This document shows positions 31,260 through 42,200 of a stretch of DNA of 64,000 nt, piece after piece. This DNA comes from Massariosphaeria phaeospora (taxonomy: Eukaryota; Ascomycota; Dothideomycetes; Pleosporales): positions 1,426,001 to 1,490,000 of the forward strand of contig JAADJZ010000003.1 of NCBI GenBank assembly GCA_011032825.1. The letters run 5' to 3'. Both the position numbers and the translations under genes were made by a program. Under the pieces are notes generated by a model. That model saw only the letters and a program-made list of their open reading frames with translations. It ran no database searches and was not told the DNA's origin. Numbering within the stretch: position 1 is the stretch's first letter; every line of letters starts with the position of its first letter.

Positions 31260-32698
31260 ACGATGCTACAACAACAACACTAGCTAGAACTTTCTAATAA
31301 ACGTTAGATGCAAACTGCTTTTTAAGCTTTTAAACAAAACGCAACACTTTTCTTGCAACGCGCTATAGCTATTTATAACGTTTCTCGAACAATACTAAGC
31401 TATTAACGCGCTAGACGACTTTACAAGTAGATTATAAGCCTAAATCAATAAATCTAACAAAAACTAAGAAAAGCGTAGTTGTTAAGTATATACTTAAGCT
31501 TATATCGCGCGGATTTTTCTTTAAGCTCGTAGCTGTAGCTAATATAGCCAATTTTTTGCGCGCAAAGCGCAATCTAGGCTAAGTTAGCTTAAACTAGCTT
31601 AGTACGTAGGTTATGCACTGCTTTAAGTTTACAATAAAGTTCAATCGCAAGTACAATTACAAGAAAGCGCTTTGCAAGAATTTTAAAGTTATTTAAAGCT
31701 AGTTTCGCCTAGTAGCTAACACAAAAGCTAAGTATAATGTTTAGAATGTAAACACGTACAACTTTAACAAAACAAGCTTTATAATAGGCTAGATATTAAC
31801 TAAAGCAGTTGTTACTGCTTTAGAGAAACAAGAACGGCTAAAGGCAATATAGCAAGGCAATAAAAAGTAAACGACAGTTATCTAAAGCATCAACGCAACA
31901 AAGTAAGCTATTTTACTTTTTGTTATTTTTAAGAGCTACTATTACCTCTTTGCCTAGTACAAGAAAAAGAATCTGCTTTAAAACTAGGTTATTGCAGTTT
32001 CTAAGAAAAGCTAGACAACAAACAAGCTTAAGCTGCAGTAGTTAAAGCACTTTAATAAGCATACAAAAAAAAAAGTAGTTAGCAGCTACTAACTACTCGC
32101 AATTAACAGCTATAAAAGCTATAACTCGCTTGCATTCTAGCAATACTTAGGCTAGCGAATGGGTATAGGTTAGGTTAAGGTTGAGTCAGATCCGCACGGA
32201 CTAGAAAACGAAAATCAAAATCTTTACTTTTTAATATCTTACCTAATACTATAGATATACTAATGCAAATTTAACACGTGCTGCAGATATATAAACACAA
32301 TTATATGTAAAATTATTAGAGAATTCTACCTAGTCTAGAGTATATTTCATTTATCTTTTATAGATTTAATAAATAAAAAGCTATATTAAAGAAGCTAGAC
32401 TAGCTAGAATTCTCTAATAATTTTATGTATAATTGTGTTTATATATCTGCAGCACGTGTTAAATTTGCATTAGTATATCTATAGTATTAGGTAAGATATT
32501 AAAAAGTAAAGATTTTGATTTTCGTTTTCTAGTCCGTGCGGATCTGACCCAACCTTAACCCAACCTATACCCATTCGCCAGCCTAGCAATACTACAAAAA
32601 AAACAAAATTATTACTATTTGCATGTTTCTGCACTAATCGCATTTCTTGCAGCTTTTTAATGTAGGTTGTTTTGCTTTTCTAAGAAAAGTGTACAAGC
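31260..32698 (+). pseudogene. Degenerate Fot1-type transposase (Fot-C3)
   Basis: This is the N-terminus to the end of the DDE core. Over about 31570-31880 it differs from Fot-C1 at roughly nine positions, all C/T or G/A, while sharing the same premature stop codons. The first catalytic Asp is Asn (NFNKTSF). The second is Asn (LLAINSYKSY). The third is Asn, in LQLFNVGCF at about 32650-32675, where a 65-codon open stretch begins. After about 32698 that open stretch continues only because it runs into an inverted Fot fragment. Confidence 0.8.
32148..32583. mobile_element. Palindromic foldback/MITE element, copy 3, nearly unmutated, 10-bp TSD
   Basis: The element is 436 bp, flanked by tagcaatact at 32138-32147 and 32584-32593. 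Arms 32150-32338 and 32395-32583, 189 bp each, are almost perfect inverted copies around a 56-bp A+T-rich loop. The outer ends are ggctagcgaatgggtat and ggctggcgaatgggtat. The few arm mismatches include G-to-A changes such as ggttgggtt to ggttaggtt. Unlike everything around it, it keeps CC, GG, CA and TG words. The site in Fot-C1 near 17131-17142 is uninterrupted. The long arms and 10-bp duplication resemble Mutator-type non-autonomous elements. Confidence 0.9.
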
Positions 32699-32990
32699 CT
32701 AGATTGCGCTTTGCGCGTAAGAAATTGGCTATATTAGCTACAGCTGCGAGCTTAGAAAGAAATTCGCGCGATATAAGCTTAAGTATATACTTAACAACTA
32801 CGCTCTTTTTAGTTTTTGTTAGATTTATTAATTTAAGCTTATAATTTGCTTGTAAAAGTCGTCTAGCGCGTTAATAGCTTAGTGTTGTTTAAAAAACGTT
32901 ATAGATAGCTGCAGCGCGTTGCAAAAAAAGTGTCGCGTTTTGTTTAAAAGCTTAAAAAGCAGTTTATATCTAACGTTTATTAGAAGGTTC
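32698..32990 (-). mobile_element. Inverted Fot-C N-terminal fragment
   Basis: This is the reverse complement of the Fot-C transposase N-terminal region (equivalent to about 31290-31575 of Fot-C3). It joins Fot-C3 head-on at 32698 and G2b gag leader at about 32990. The junction with G2b falls at the word gttct, the same Fot-C position at which G2a is inserted at 19519/19520, suggesting these pieces were once one locus. Confidence 0.75.
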
Positions 32991-33652
32991 TATAAAAGCT
33001 AAGCGAACTTAAAAAAATCGTTTATCAAGCTTAAGTTAGTTTTTAAGAAATAAGTAAGTTTAATAGACTAAAGAAGTTGTATAGCGTTTAATACTAAGGT
33101 AGTAGCAAGCTTCGTTTTGCAAAGAGTATAAAAGCTAAAGTAAAAGTTAACTTGTACCGTGCCTGTGCGCGCGGCGCTCGAAGTTGCGCAACGCCTAAAG
33201 AACACTAAAATACTAGACAAGCTACTAACTTTAACGCGTTGCATCTCAACTACTACAACAGCTATAGAAGCTGCGCTTGCAGCGATTAAATTGCTTAAAC
33301 TAGAAAAAAAATTCACATACTAAGCAATAGCTAATAAGTTTAACGTAAATAGAACTACACTGTTTTGAAAACACTAAGGCCGTTAGAGTACGCAGAAAGC
33401 CTAGAGAATCAACCAACAAAAGCTTAGCCTACAACAAGAAATAGAATTCGTAAGCTATATTAAAAACTTTACAAAGAAAAAGCTGCCTTCTACGAAAAAG
33501 ATAATACAAAATTTTGCATTCTAGATAGCTACAGAGCTAGTAAGCAACGCTTAAGTAACGCGCGTTCTCTACTAACAAAGCAATTATCTAATCTCTAAAT
33601 AGTTCTCTAGAATTAACTCTTTTCGCTACAACGCTAATTTAAACGTTAAGTA

Positions 33653-35501
33653 ACGTAATCTACTACTAAGTAAAACACTCTACTAAGTAAAATAGTTTCT
33701 GCTAAGAACTTCTACTCTCTCATCAACGCAACATGTTTTAACAACAAAACGCGCAATTATTTAACTAAAAAGGCAGAATTCAGCTTGCTCTTTCTGCTTA
33801 TAATAGCTAACAATTCCAAAGCCTTTAACGCGCTGCTAAGGCATTTAAAGTACTTTTTACAATACTCTTTTGCCGACGCAAAAGAGTTACGCATTGCTTT
33901 AAAACTCGCTACGCTTAACATAAGCTTACTGCAACTAAAGAGCAAACAATTGTTCAATATATTCTCAACCTTGATTTGCGAGGATTTGCGCTTCGGCTGT
34001 GCGAGGTAGCAGATATAGCTAATAAACTGCTAGCTGTACGCGGTAGTAAGCTAGTTGGCAAGCACTAGACTAAGCGCTTCGTAACGCGTTTAGCTAAGCT
34101 TAAAATAGCTTTTAATTGAGCAAAGAATAGGCAGAGAATACTGCAAGAAGATTCTGCGGTTATTAGCGCGTAGTTTAAGCTAGTAGAGAAAACCAAAGCT
34201 AAGTACAGCGTCTATAACGACAACGTGCACAACTTTAATAAAACTAGCTTTTAAATAAGCGTTATTGGCTCTATAAAAGTCGTTACAGGTTTAGAGAAAC
34301 GCGCTCGTCTTAAGCTAGTTCAGCTAGGTAATCGCAAGTAGGTTATAGTAATTCAAAGCATCTGCGCTACTAGGTACGCGATTCTGCTTTTTATTATCTA
34401 CAAAGAACGCGTCTACATCTTAGCGTAGTACAAGAAAGCTTTAATACTGCGCAATTAGAAGCTCTTAGTTTCTAAGAACAGCTAGACCAAAAACGCGCTT
34501 GGTCTAAAGTAGTTAAAGCACTTTAACGCGCATACAAAAGCGCGCTAGGTAGGAGCATACAAGCTGCTTATACTTAACGAGCACAAAAGCTACTTTAACT
34601 AGAAGTTTAAAAACTATTGTTTTAAAAACAAGATTTTTACTCTTTGCATGCTACTTTACTTGTTGCACATTCTCTAGCTACTTAACGTAGTTTGCTTTTT
34701 GCTGTTAAAGTGCAAGTACTCTTAGCGTGTTAGAAACTTAGCACGCTAGCGCGTCTTTTATATTAACAAGAAAAGCTTCCTGCTAGCCTTTAAAAACGCG
34801 TTTTTTAAAGTGTTTACAATAGAGAACTGCAAGAAAGCTTTTGAGAGTTTAGAGCTAGTTTCTATCAACGCGTAGGTAGTTTTTAATTGTCTTAAAGTAC
34901 AGCTGTGTACTTTGCTACTACCTTTCGCACTAGAAACGCTGTAGTAGTTAAAAACACTAAGCAATACGCACGAGTTTGGATCTTAGTTAAAGCTTGTACG
35001 CGAGTTTTTTACTCAATTACTTGTTACAGCTTAGGCAAGCTTTTTTTAGCTTATAAAAAGTAGTAAGCTAATGCTGCACCAAAACGCGCTTCTTGCTGCC
35101 CGCAATAGAGAGCTTGAAAAGCAACTAGCAAACATAACTAAGCAAAAATCGCGCAAAAGAAAGCAGATCTAGCAAGGTAGTACTATAGAATATAAAAGTG
35201 CTGCAGCGCAAGTAGCTACCAAAGCGTTTGCAAAGCCTTAGCGATTAAAGAAAGCTCGTAGTAGTAGTAATCAAAAACGAGCCTAACTAGCTCTACGGCG
35301 CTGTAGAAACTGCAGCAAAACTAGGCACAATGCGCAAACGTGCAAAAAAAATACAAAGGCATTTTCTAAATTAGATGCTAGCACGACGTACGTAGGCTCT
35401 TTGTTTAATAGAGATAAAATTAAAAATGCGTAACATAAGTTGGTTATGCCAAGGCTTTTTGTTCTACTTAGTAGAGTGTTCTACTTAGTAGTGGATTACG
35501 T
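33653..35501 (+). mobile_element. Fot1/pogo-like element Fot-A4, complete, nested in Pogo-B2
   Basis: The element is 1849 bp with TA at 33651-33652 and 35502-35503. TIRs of about 41 bp begin acgtaatctactactaagt and carry two ctactaagta-type units. The flanks join into a continuous pogo transposase reading, confirming the insertion. Confidence 0.92.
33732..35460 (+). pseudogene. Degenerate Fot1-type transposase (Fot-A4)
   Basis: ATG 33732 is followed by a TAA-rich frame. The N-terminal HTH/CENP-B region includes a long open run (EQTIVQYI to LAVRGSKLVGKH near 33930-34060). All three catalytic Asp are Asn: HNFNKTSF, LLILNEHKSY, LLNVVCF. The C-terminal basic tail retains a complete CX2CX4HX4C knuckle, CRNCSKTRHNAQTC, at about 35300-35345. 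This retroviral-type knuckle at the end of a DNA transposase is a recurring feature of the Fot-like copies here. The enzyme is inactive. Confidence 0.85.
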
Positions 35502-37419
35502 TACGCGCTGTATTTTAACTTGCTGTATACTAAAATAAAGTAGTACAACGTACAGCTGCGTTACTACTACAATATAAATAAAAAAGGCTTTATAATTAGT
35601 ATAACAAGTTGCTCAAAACAAGTGTTTACTCAACAGCAATAAAAGAAAAAAAAAGTGCGAGCATTACTCTAAGATAGCTTTCGTAAGTAGATAACTTTTC
35701 TAGTAGCTGTTTGCGCCGATAGAAGCGCTTTGCCGCCTAGTTTTATATTCCAAGCGTTATTAAAGTTACTGCAGTTAAGCTAAGTAGCCAACGTTAAAGC
35801 AAGAAAGCACAACGTTTTTATTACTTTATTCTTGTCTAGCTAGACGAACAATAACGTTGAATTAGCATAGCTTAAGCAGGTTTTCAACTGCTACACGAAA
35901 GAAAAAGCGCGCAAAGAAAGAAACTAGCGTTTCTTTATACTTAACAGCTATAGCAGTTACTTTACATAGAATTTTATTAACTACTGCAACTTCTATTGTA
36001 TACTTTTTGCTGTATTTCTACTTTATAGTACTTATACGCTTAGCTACTTAACGTTGTTTACTTTAAACTTCTCTTTAGCGCCTACTCTAAAGAGCTTACC
36101 AATTACTTTTAGAAAACTCAAAAGCTTCTCGCAGTTAAGAAAAGAAACTTCTTTCTACTATTCTAGAAAGCGTAGGAGTTTTTCTTTACAATAGAAATTA
36201 TTTTTAAGTTCTTTGAAGCTACTAGTATATAGCCTATAGAGCTAGAGGTTATACTCAATTAGTTCTAGAAAGAAAAAAATAAAAAGCAAGAAAATAGTAA
36301 ATTACAGTTTTTAGCACTTAAAGACAGTAACTAGCGTAAGATAAAGCGTTTTCTACGCTCTGCAGTAAAGGATAACGCTACAGAAAAAACAAAGTTGCTC
36401 TCTTAAACGCTCTACTAACTCTAAGTGCAAAACGAGCTACTACACTATAAAAACAATAGGCTAAGAAAAGCGCTTACTACTAAAAAAAAGCAAAAGAAGC
36501 GCAGCAAGCTTTTCGACTTACAGCAGCAAAAGAAGTACTATAGTAGTGCTGTTTTCTAGTTTTTGCAAAAGATTAGAGAAGCACGTGCATAGAAAGCAGT
36601 AAAACAATAAAAAAAGCATAAAAAGCAGCTTGCAAAGGCGAATAGAAAAGAGCTTCTAGCTGCTGCTAAGCTACTCTAAGAGCAGCAAGCAAAGAAAAAG
36701 CGTATAGCAAAAGAAAAAGCCAAAGTAGTGCGTGCTAAGAAGTAGGCGAAGAAAAAAGCCGCGCGCGCTGCTTAGATCGCAGCCCAAAACACTAAGAGAG
36801 CACTTTAAACTACCTAAAAAAGCAAGCGCAAAGCTTTAGGTTTTTCTTTACTAAAGTCTAAGCAACAAAAACGCGGTAGCGGTTCTACAGCTGTTGCGAA
36901 GCTTCTAGAAGCTGCACTAGAAGCTCTACTCAAAGTTAACTTCTACGGCCGCGCTATTAGGCTTCTACGTAAATATAATTAGTATAAGTTAATCGCGAGC
37001 ATGTATATAGTCGCTCTACTAAAAAATATCGTAATAATAGCTATTGTAGCTGCTGCAATAACTTTATCTTTAAAGTAGTAAGCATAGTGTTTCTTAAGCG
37101 CTACGCAACTTCGAGCGCCGCGCGCACAAGCACGGTAAATTGTAAAATTAAAAACAACAACTATAAAAGTGCGTTGTTTTTTTCAAGTTTATATACTAGA
37201 AAGTGTTTTTGCTTATTTTTAAGCGCTCGTTACTAAGCGGTAATTATTGTTAAGCGCTTACTATTAAGCGCGCTTATTATTAAGCGCTTACTAATAAGCG
37301 GTTACGTAACTAAAGCTTAGTTAGTTCGCTATGTAACTCTATTAGTAGTTTATAACCTAAGCGCTTTGCGCTAGATCTAATCGTAATGCTAGATCGTAAC
37401 ATTTTTTCTTTTTTAAATA

Positions 37420-39268
37420 ACGTATTAGATTACCGAGCTAGCTAGATTACCGAGCTGGCTACTTTTCCTTAGCACTACCAACTCTATTATCGGCCTACGA
37501 TGCTTCAACCAAGCAACGCAATACTTACTAAACAAGAAAGCAAAATTAATATCGCAATCTAAGCTTATAAAGCTAGCTAATTTTGAAGTCTACAACGCGC
37601 TGCTGCATTGTTTAACGTCAATTACTAGAAACTCTCTAATTAGCTCAACGAAATTGCATTTTAACTTTAAACACGACTTAATTAGTAGAAGCTTACTGCG
37701 ACTAAAGAGCAAACAATTGTTCAACATATTCTCAACTTTAATTCGCGAGAATTTGCTTCTCGGCTGTTTGAGGTAGGAAATATAGAAAATAAACTAATAG
37801 CTGCGCAAAGTAGAAAGCTAGTAGGCAAAAAATAAGCTACAAGATTTGTATCGCGTTTAGGCGAGCTTAAAATAGCTTTTAATCGAGCAAAGAACTAGCA
37901 AAAAATACAACAAGAAAATTCTAAAGTAATTAGCGCGTAGTTCAAGCTTGTTAAAAATACTAAAGCTAAGTACGGCATCTACGAGAATAACGTGCACAAC
38001 TTCGATAAAACTAGCTTTTAAATAAGCGTAATTGAGTTTATAAAAGTTGTTACAAGCTTTTAAAAACGTACTTAACCTAATCTAATCCAGCTAGGCAATC
38101 GAGAGTAAGTAACAGTTATCTAAAGCATTTGCGCCGCAAGGTACGCAATCTCGCTGTTTATTATCTACAAAAAGCGCGTTTACATCTTAGCATAGTACGA
38201 GAAGAATTCTATACCTAGCAATTAGAAGCTCTTAGTTTCTAAGAATAGCTAGACAAACAACGCTTTTAGTTTTAAATAGTTAAAGCATTTTAACGCGCAT
38301 ACAAAAGCGCGTTAGGTAGAGAAGTATTAGCTGCTTATTCTAAACAGCTATAAGAGCTACTAATCTTAGGATTTTAAAAACTATTGCTTTAAAAACAAAA
38401 TCTTTACGCTTTGCATGCTAGCTTATATATTCTATATTCTCTAGCTACTAGATGTAGTTTACTTCTCGCTGCTAAAGCTAAAGTACTCTTAACGCGTTTA
38501 GAACTTAGCGCGCCAGCGCGTTTTCTATATTAACAAAGAAAGCTTTCTGCTAGCCTTTAGAAACGCGTTTTTTAAAGTGTTTACAACAAAGAACTGTAAA
38601 AAAGCTTTTAAGGTTTTAAAGCTAGTTTCTATTAATGCGCAGGTAGTACTTAATCGCTTTAAAGTACGGCTACGTACCTCGCTACTACTTCTCGCACTAG
38701 AAACGCCGTAGTAGTCAAAGACTCTAAGCAATACGCTTGAATTTAGATCGCAATTAAAGCTTATTACTACTAAGCTTGGTTCTTTTTTATTATTTCTAAA
38801 GAATAGAGTTAACTAGCTTGTCAAAGAGTTTTACTAGATAGCCTATTAGGTTGAGCTAATGCGCGATCGAATCTCTAGCTTTAAAAAAACTATTAAAGAA
38901 GCAACAAAAAGAAAATTACAAAAACAAAAGCGAATTTAGACAGGTAGTACAATAGAGTATAGTAACAAATTAGCGCAAGTAGCTGCTAAAGCGTCTACAG
39001 CACTTTAGCTATCAAAGAAAGCGCGTAGTAGAAAGAGTTAAGAAAGAGCACAACTAGCTCTACGGCGCTGTAAAAACTATAGTAATACAAGGCACAATGC
39101 TCGAACTTGCTAAAAGAATACAAAAGAAGCTTTTAAATCTAGAGCTAGCACGACGTACGTAGGTTTCTTGTTTAATAGCAATTAGTTTAATGTTTTTTGA
39201 AATAAGTTGGTTGTGCTAAAGAAAAGTAGCTAGCTCGGTAATCTAGCTAGCTCGGTAATTCAATACGT
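37420..39268 (+). mobile_element. Fot1/pogo-like element Fot-A5, complete
   Basis: The element is 1849 bp with TA at 37418-37419 and 39269-39270. TIRs begin acgtattagattaccgagc, with two tandem gattaccgagctagcta units, and share the inner cttagcac word with Fot-A3 (21909). It lies between the G2b LTR and the G2c 3' end. Confidence 0.92.
37500..39200 (+). pseudogene. Degenerate Fot1-type transposase (Fot-A5)
   Basis: The organisation is the same as Fot-A4. The first catalytic Asp is retained (HNFDKTSF, about 37998-38020), the second is Asn (LLILNSYKSY), the third is retained (LLDVVYF). The C-terminal knuckle is damaged. The pattern of lost residues differs from its relatives at 9761 and 33653, showing independent mutation. 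In-frame TAG/TAA codons remain throughout. Limits are approximate. Confidence 0.8.
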
Positions 39269-39270
39269 TA

Positions 39271-42200
39271 ATTTGTTTTTGAATTGTAGAAGCTGCTTAT
39301 TTTGTACAAGTAGCTAAAGTTACCTCGCATCTAGCTAGTAATAACTTGCAATGTTTTCGTTAACTTATCGTTGCTTTTGTTTTAGCTCTAAAATTCGTTA
39401 AGCTAATACGCTTGCTAAAATTGCTTACAATTACTACTTCTTACAAAGTCTAGATTGTTTTGTTATGCTAGATTCTTGTTTAAAGTGCGCTAAGTGCACG
39501 CGTTTAGGTTAAGCGTGTGTTAACATGTTGTAAAAGTTGCTAAATCGTACTCGTAAAGAGTATAGAAAAAAAGTAAATAAAAATAAAAAGTTGTTAGCAG
39601 AGGTAGTAAATTGTTTGCTGCAAAATAAGAAAATTCTAAAGCAAGCAAAAAAACAGGCGCGCAAGAAAACTTTTTGTTTTGCGTTAGAAATAAAAGCGTT
39701 TGGCGAAACTAAGCTAGCAAAGAAAATTAATTGTCTTGCAGCGTTAATTGAAATAGAGTTTTCGCCTACAATGTAGGCTACAATAGATTTAATCAATTCT
39801 TTCGTTGCTAGTTATAGTACTAGGTTAGAAGCAAGTAGTAGTTTGTAAAGTTTGTGCCTAGTTTCTATGTATTCTCGCTATCTAAATAGTTTAACTATTT
39901 AACTAGGTACTTTTTCTAATTGTTTACAACTTAATGTGTAATAATCTTTTTAACTTTAAATTCGTTTTCTTTTTCGGTTTTATAGCGAAAGGTTCGCTAA
40001 AGTAGCGTTTGTAAGTTAGCTAGTTCTAACAAAGCTATGTAGAATACTAGATAAATCTTTGCATTTTTAAGTAAGTTTAACTTATAATTAACTAGGCTTC
40101 GCTGCTTCGATATTAAAAATAGTTTAACTTTAACGTTGTCTAGACCCTTGCTTAGCCGTTTAGTGCGCAAATTCTTTGTAAAGAAATAAACTCTATCCCC
40201 TCTCTTTAGCTAAAGTGCTATTTTTTGTTTTTAGTTAACATATAAAATGCTTTAGCGTTGCGCTATTTTAAGTTTACTTTGTAGTAACTTATGTATTCTT
40301 TTAAGTTTCTTTACTACTTTTGTAGCAGCTTTAGCTTTTGCGCTTAAAAATGTTCTTTTAAAAAAATGTAAGTGTTTTTTGTAATTTGCGTAGTAAAGTG
40401 TTTGTTTTATAAACTCTAACAACTTGTTGTTATACGCTAATTGTGCTATTAGTAGAAGCTTTATTTAATTAGTTTGTTATTCGTTGCTGTATATCCTTAG
40501 ATATGTTTTTATAGTTTAATTTGTTTTTTCTATTTATTTGTTTGTTTGTAAATAATACGTTGTTGATAGTTTGCGTTTCGTTCTAATTGCAGCTAACAAA
40601 ATCGTCTAATAGTTCAATGTAAAGAGCTTGTTTTTGTTACTAATAATCAATTTAAGTATTTTATAGTATCTAATAAGTTGATCTAAAAGAATAAATTCTA
40701 GTTGTTGCGCAGGGTACGTGTTCTTAAAAGATACTATTTTCGCGTACTTAGTAAATTAGTTAACTATAACTATAATAGCGTTGTAAGCTATTTTTATAGC
40801 AAAGTTTTTTAACAAAAGCAATTTTGTTACAAAATCTATAGAGATATTAGTCTAAAGCTTATTTAGTAGCTTTAGAGCTTGCATTTCTTCGTATTGTACG
40901 TAGGTACTATGTTTGTTTTTCTAATAGTCTACACATTTTTTAACAATTGCAGTAACTTTGTTTTTTATTTCGCTAAACTTGTAGTTTTGTTTGATAAGTT
41001 TTATTATTCGTGTTATTCTAGAGTAACTGTAAACTAGGTTATTGTAATATTGTTGTATAATTGCTTTTTGCAATTTTTTAAAACTGTAATTGCAGTTTTT
41101 AAAAGCACGTTTAGCGTTCTAGCTAGTTCTAGTAATTTGTTTTAGTTAACTTTAAGTATCGCGGTGTCGATAATTTTCTTTGTTCTAGCAATATTATGTT
41201 GTTAGCTAAAAGCGTTAGCTTTGCCGTTGTTTTTTTTTAGTGTATACACAATTTTGAACTTGTACTAGCCTAGCATTTCTAACTATCTAACTTATTTTTA
41301 GTTAAATACTTTAGTAGTTGTAAAATTAACTAAGTTTTTGTAATTCGTAAATATTGTAAGTTCTAAGTAGCTTTTTGCGTATACTCTCTAATACTATAAG
41401 CAAGCAACAATAGCTAGCAGCTCTTTGTCGTGCACATTGTATTATTCTTTAAGTCTTAAAAATTGCGTAAGTAATAAGCAATAAAGTGCTATTTGTTTTT
41501 GTGCAGTTAACTAGCACACCTTTTTAGCGCAAAATCTAATGCGTTAGTTTTAAAGCGTAAAAGTTGTTTTACTTAAAATATCTAAAAGCATAGTAAGCTA
41601 ATGCTTGCGTTTTTGAGCTGTTAAAAGGCTTTTTTTGCTTTTTTACTTTATGCGAAGGCTGTGTCTTTTCGCGTAAGCTTTGTTAAAAGTATAGCAATTT
41701 TCAAGTAATTTTTAATAAACTGTTAATTAAAGTTTAAAAACTTTAAAAAGAATTGTATTTTCTTAACGTTCTTAAGTTATAGCTATTTTTTAACTACTTT
41801 AATTTTTTCTTCGCTTATGCGTACTTCGTTCGCTTTTACTACGTATCTAAAAAATGCAACTTCGTCCTTGTAAAATTCGCACTTTTTTAGTTTAAGTTAA
41901 AAGTTAAACTAGTTAAAGCACTTTAGTACTGTTTTAACATGTTCTACATAGTTCTTTTAAGTTTTAAAATAAATAAAGATGTTGTTTAAATAAGCAACAA
42001 CAAAGATATCTAAGTGCATTCTCAACACGTTGTTAATAAGCTTTTAAAAAGTTGCTAGAGCATTTGTAAGCTTAAATAGCATAACAGTGTATTCATAGTG
42101 TTTGTATTTTATTTAAAACGCTGTTTTTTATTTTGTACTTTTTTAAATTTTAATAAAGTAGTAACTATCTTGTAGGTTAAGCGCTGTAAAGACTTTTGCG

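Larger units (their letters stand above)
31183..32698 (+). mobile_element. Fot1/pogo-like element Fot-C3, 3' truncated, with a foldback insertion
   Basis: TA at 31181-31182 precedes a TIR beginning acgtactttacgagtagtt. The element follows Fot-C1 (16175) closely to about 32698, just past the third catalytic block, then switches to an inverted Fot-C fragment. The insertion at 32148-32583 interrupts it. No right TIR is present. Confidence 0.85.
33200..36975 (+). pseudogene. Degenerate HTH_psq-DDE pogo transposase (Pogo-B2), split
   Basis: The N-terminal psq-type HTH is visible (YQAIANKFNVNRTTLF at about 33315-33365), followed by a QQEIEFVSYI-like CENP-B block. After the Fot-A4 insertion (33653-35501) the DDE core resumes: first Asp to Asn (YNINKKGF), second Asp to Asn (FILNSYSSYF). 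A long basic Ala/Lys/Arg-rich coiled tail follows (about 36400-36900). Several shifts of frame are needed, so small indels are likely in addition to point mutations. Limits are approximate. Confidence 0.7.
33157..37135 (+). mobile_element. Pogo-B2 element, itself split by Fot-A4
   Basis: TA flanks are 33155-33156 and 37136-37137. TIRs begin ccgtgcctgtgcgcgcgg (left) and ccgtgcttgtgcgcgcgg (right complement) and extend about 38 bp. Net length without the nested Fot-A4 is about 2.1 kb, like Pogo-B1. It inserted into an existing G2b LTR, and Fot-A4 inserted later into it. Confidence 0.9.
32990..37401 (-). mobile_element. Chromovirus G2b: LTR and leader, split by Pogo-B2
   Basis: The minus-strand LTR spans 37401-37138 plus 33156-33153, and the leader/gag start 33152-32990. 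Together they equal 19520-19940 of G2a. The Pogo-B2 transposon (33157-37135) sits at the LTR-leader boundary and duplicated TA. The LTR outer end at 37401 is followed by a T-run (37402-37411) rather than a Fot-C flank, so the normal insertion context is lost. Confidence 0.8.

Noticed and set aside
33068..33316. 82-codon minus-strand frame rich in Ser/Ala
   Set aside because: It crosses the junction of the G2b leader and the left TIR of Pogo-B2, so it is a chance fusion.
39509..39796. Overlapping open frames on both strands (95 codons minus, 79 codons plus)
   Set aside because: They lie in the 3' tail of G2c. The corresponding sequence at 2450-2545 is disrupted, and neither shows a motif. I kept only the retroelement call.
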